Translations under genes and position numbers: made by a program
Notes under the pieces: model-generated
Databases searched by the model: none
Told to the model about the DNA's origin: nothing
The model's input: the letters and a program-made list of their open reading frames with translations, nothing else
Assembly (NCBI GenBank): GCA_002633025.1
Contig: NMRB01000051.1
Coordinates: 337,479-401,478 of the forward strand
DNA length: 64,000 nt
From: Notospermus geniculatus
Lineage: Eukaryota > Nemertea > Pilidiophora > Heteronemertea > Lineidae
Direction: 5' to 3'
Shown: one piece after another, positions 63,652-64,000 of the stretch
Layout of the letters: each line of letters starts with the position of its first letter
How positions within the stretch are numbered: position 1 is the first letter of the stretch

Positions 63652-64000
63652 GTATATCAAAAATTTCTCAAACAGTTTGGGATTCTAGACGCGTTGCCTG
63701 TTGACCACTGCTTCTGCACTAGTAGGAGTTCATACAATCACTGCTTTTGCAGTTTTTACAATGTAGGCTACATGTACATAGGCCGTACATGTATTGTGGT
63801 CACCGCCGTTGCACTCTATGGCCCGTATGCACCAAAGTGGTTTAAAATTTGGCTTAAACCTAGACTTACTAATCATGGATTAAGCGTGGATTAAATCATC
63901 CGAACTTGAACCTGCACCAACATAGTTAAACCACAGATTATGTTATCCATGGTTCATCCATGGTTGAACCAATTTCATAACATAAATGGTTATTACAAAT
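63652..64000. other. Start of the intron after exon 74, to the window end
   Basis: From 63819 a GGCCCGTATGCACCAAAG left end like that at 17368 begins, with GATTAA and TTAATC words, probably the left part of another fold-back. No terminal exon or polyadenylation site seen. Confidence 0.5.

Noticed and set aside
6641-63651. Extra Cys apparently ending class A modules (C-C-R-C)
   Set aside because: It comes from reading T plus the intron's GT as TGT. With the GTAAG donor in place the T pairs with the next exon and gives an aromatic residue.
6641-63651. Assignment to WAP, EGF, TIL, chitin-binding or CS-alpha-beta defensin domains
   Set aside because: Cys number or spacing disagrees: EGF has six Cys without terminal C-C, WAP has internal C-C and different gaps, TIL has ten Cys. 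Only partial similarity to defensin spacing remains.
63652-64000. End of the gene
   Set aside because: Exon 74 ends in a phase-1 donor and the remaining bases contain no module, stop-bearing exon or polyadenylation context.

Overview
This window is animal nuclear DNA, most probably from a marine invertebrate. The evidence is GT-AG introns of a few hundred to about three thousand bases, dozens of short fold-back (MITE-like) elements, tRNA-derived SINE remnants, and very frequent ACATGTA and TAGGCCTA words. That texture suggests an echinoderm, hemichordate or cephalochordate, but this is an impression and not a demonstration. No prokaryotic gene organisation is present.

One gene dominates the window on the + strand. 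It starts at 5580 with a signal-peptide exon and runs off the right-hand side; the last exon seen ends at 63651 and no stop codon or terminal exon is visible. I reconstruct 74 coding exons: one leader exon and 73 module exons. Each module exon is 102-159 nt, a multiple of three, flanked by phase-1 introns, and encodes one small cysteine-rich module of about 34-53 residues. There are two module classes. Class A (36 exons) often starts P-T-C and carries a Y-A-x-C-V core. Class B (37 exons) starts with an aromatic residue and a Cys and carries C-G/K-G-x-C. Both normally have eight cysteines and share the ending C-x-C-x5-C-C. They alternate A-B-A-B along the gene, with three breaks. The visible open frame is 8,749 nt, about 2,916 residues, with about 580 cysteines, rich in Lys/Arg and poor in Asp/Glu. 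I recognise no named family, and this gene is the candidate undescribed system.

Layout: 1-5579 is upstream flank made largely of repeats, with two weak coding candidates. 5580-6742 holds the leader and first A module. 7350-11436 contains a B-A-B block present twice. 11692-20659 is mostly alternating, with one missing A module beside a single N at 18223. 21749-24921 is a second tandem duplication, of one A exon, whose copies meet at a single N (23419). 25036-63651 alternates A-B without a break. Introns contain nested palindromes, tandem repeats and low-complexity tracts.

The product should enter the secretory pathway and form a very long disulfide-rich chain, either kept whole (adhesive, mucus, matrix or capsule-like protein) or cut into small defensin-like peptides. 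The sequence does not decide between these. The codon split across each A-to-B splice junction encodes Phe or Tyr in 33 of 35 cases, so the alternating order itself appears to be under selection.
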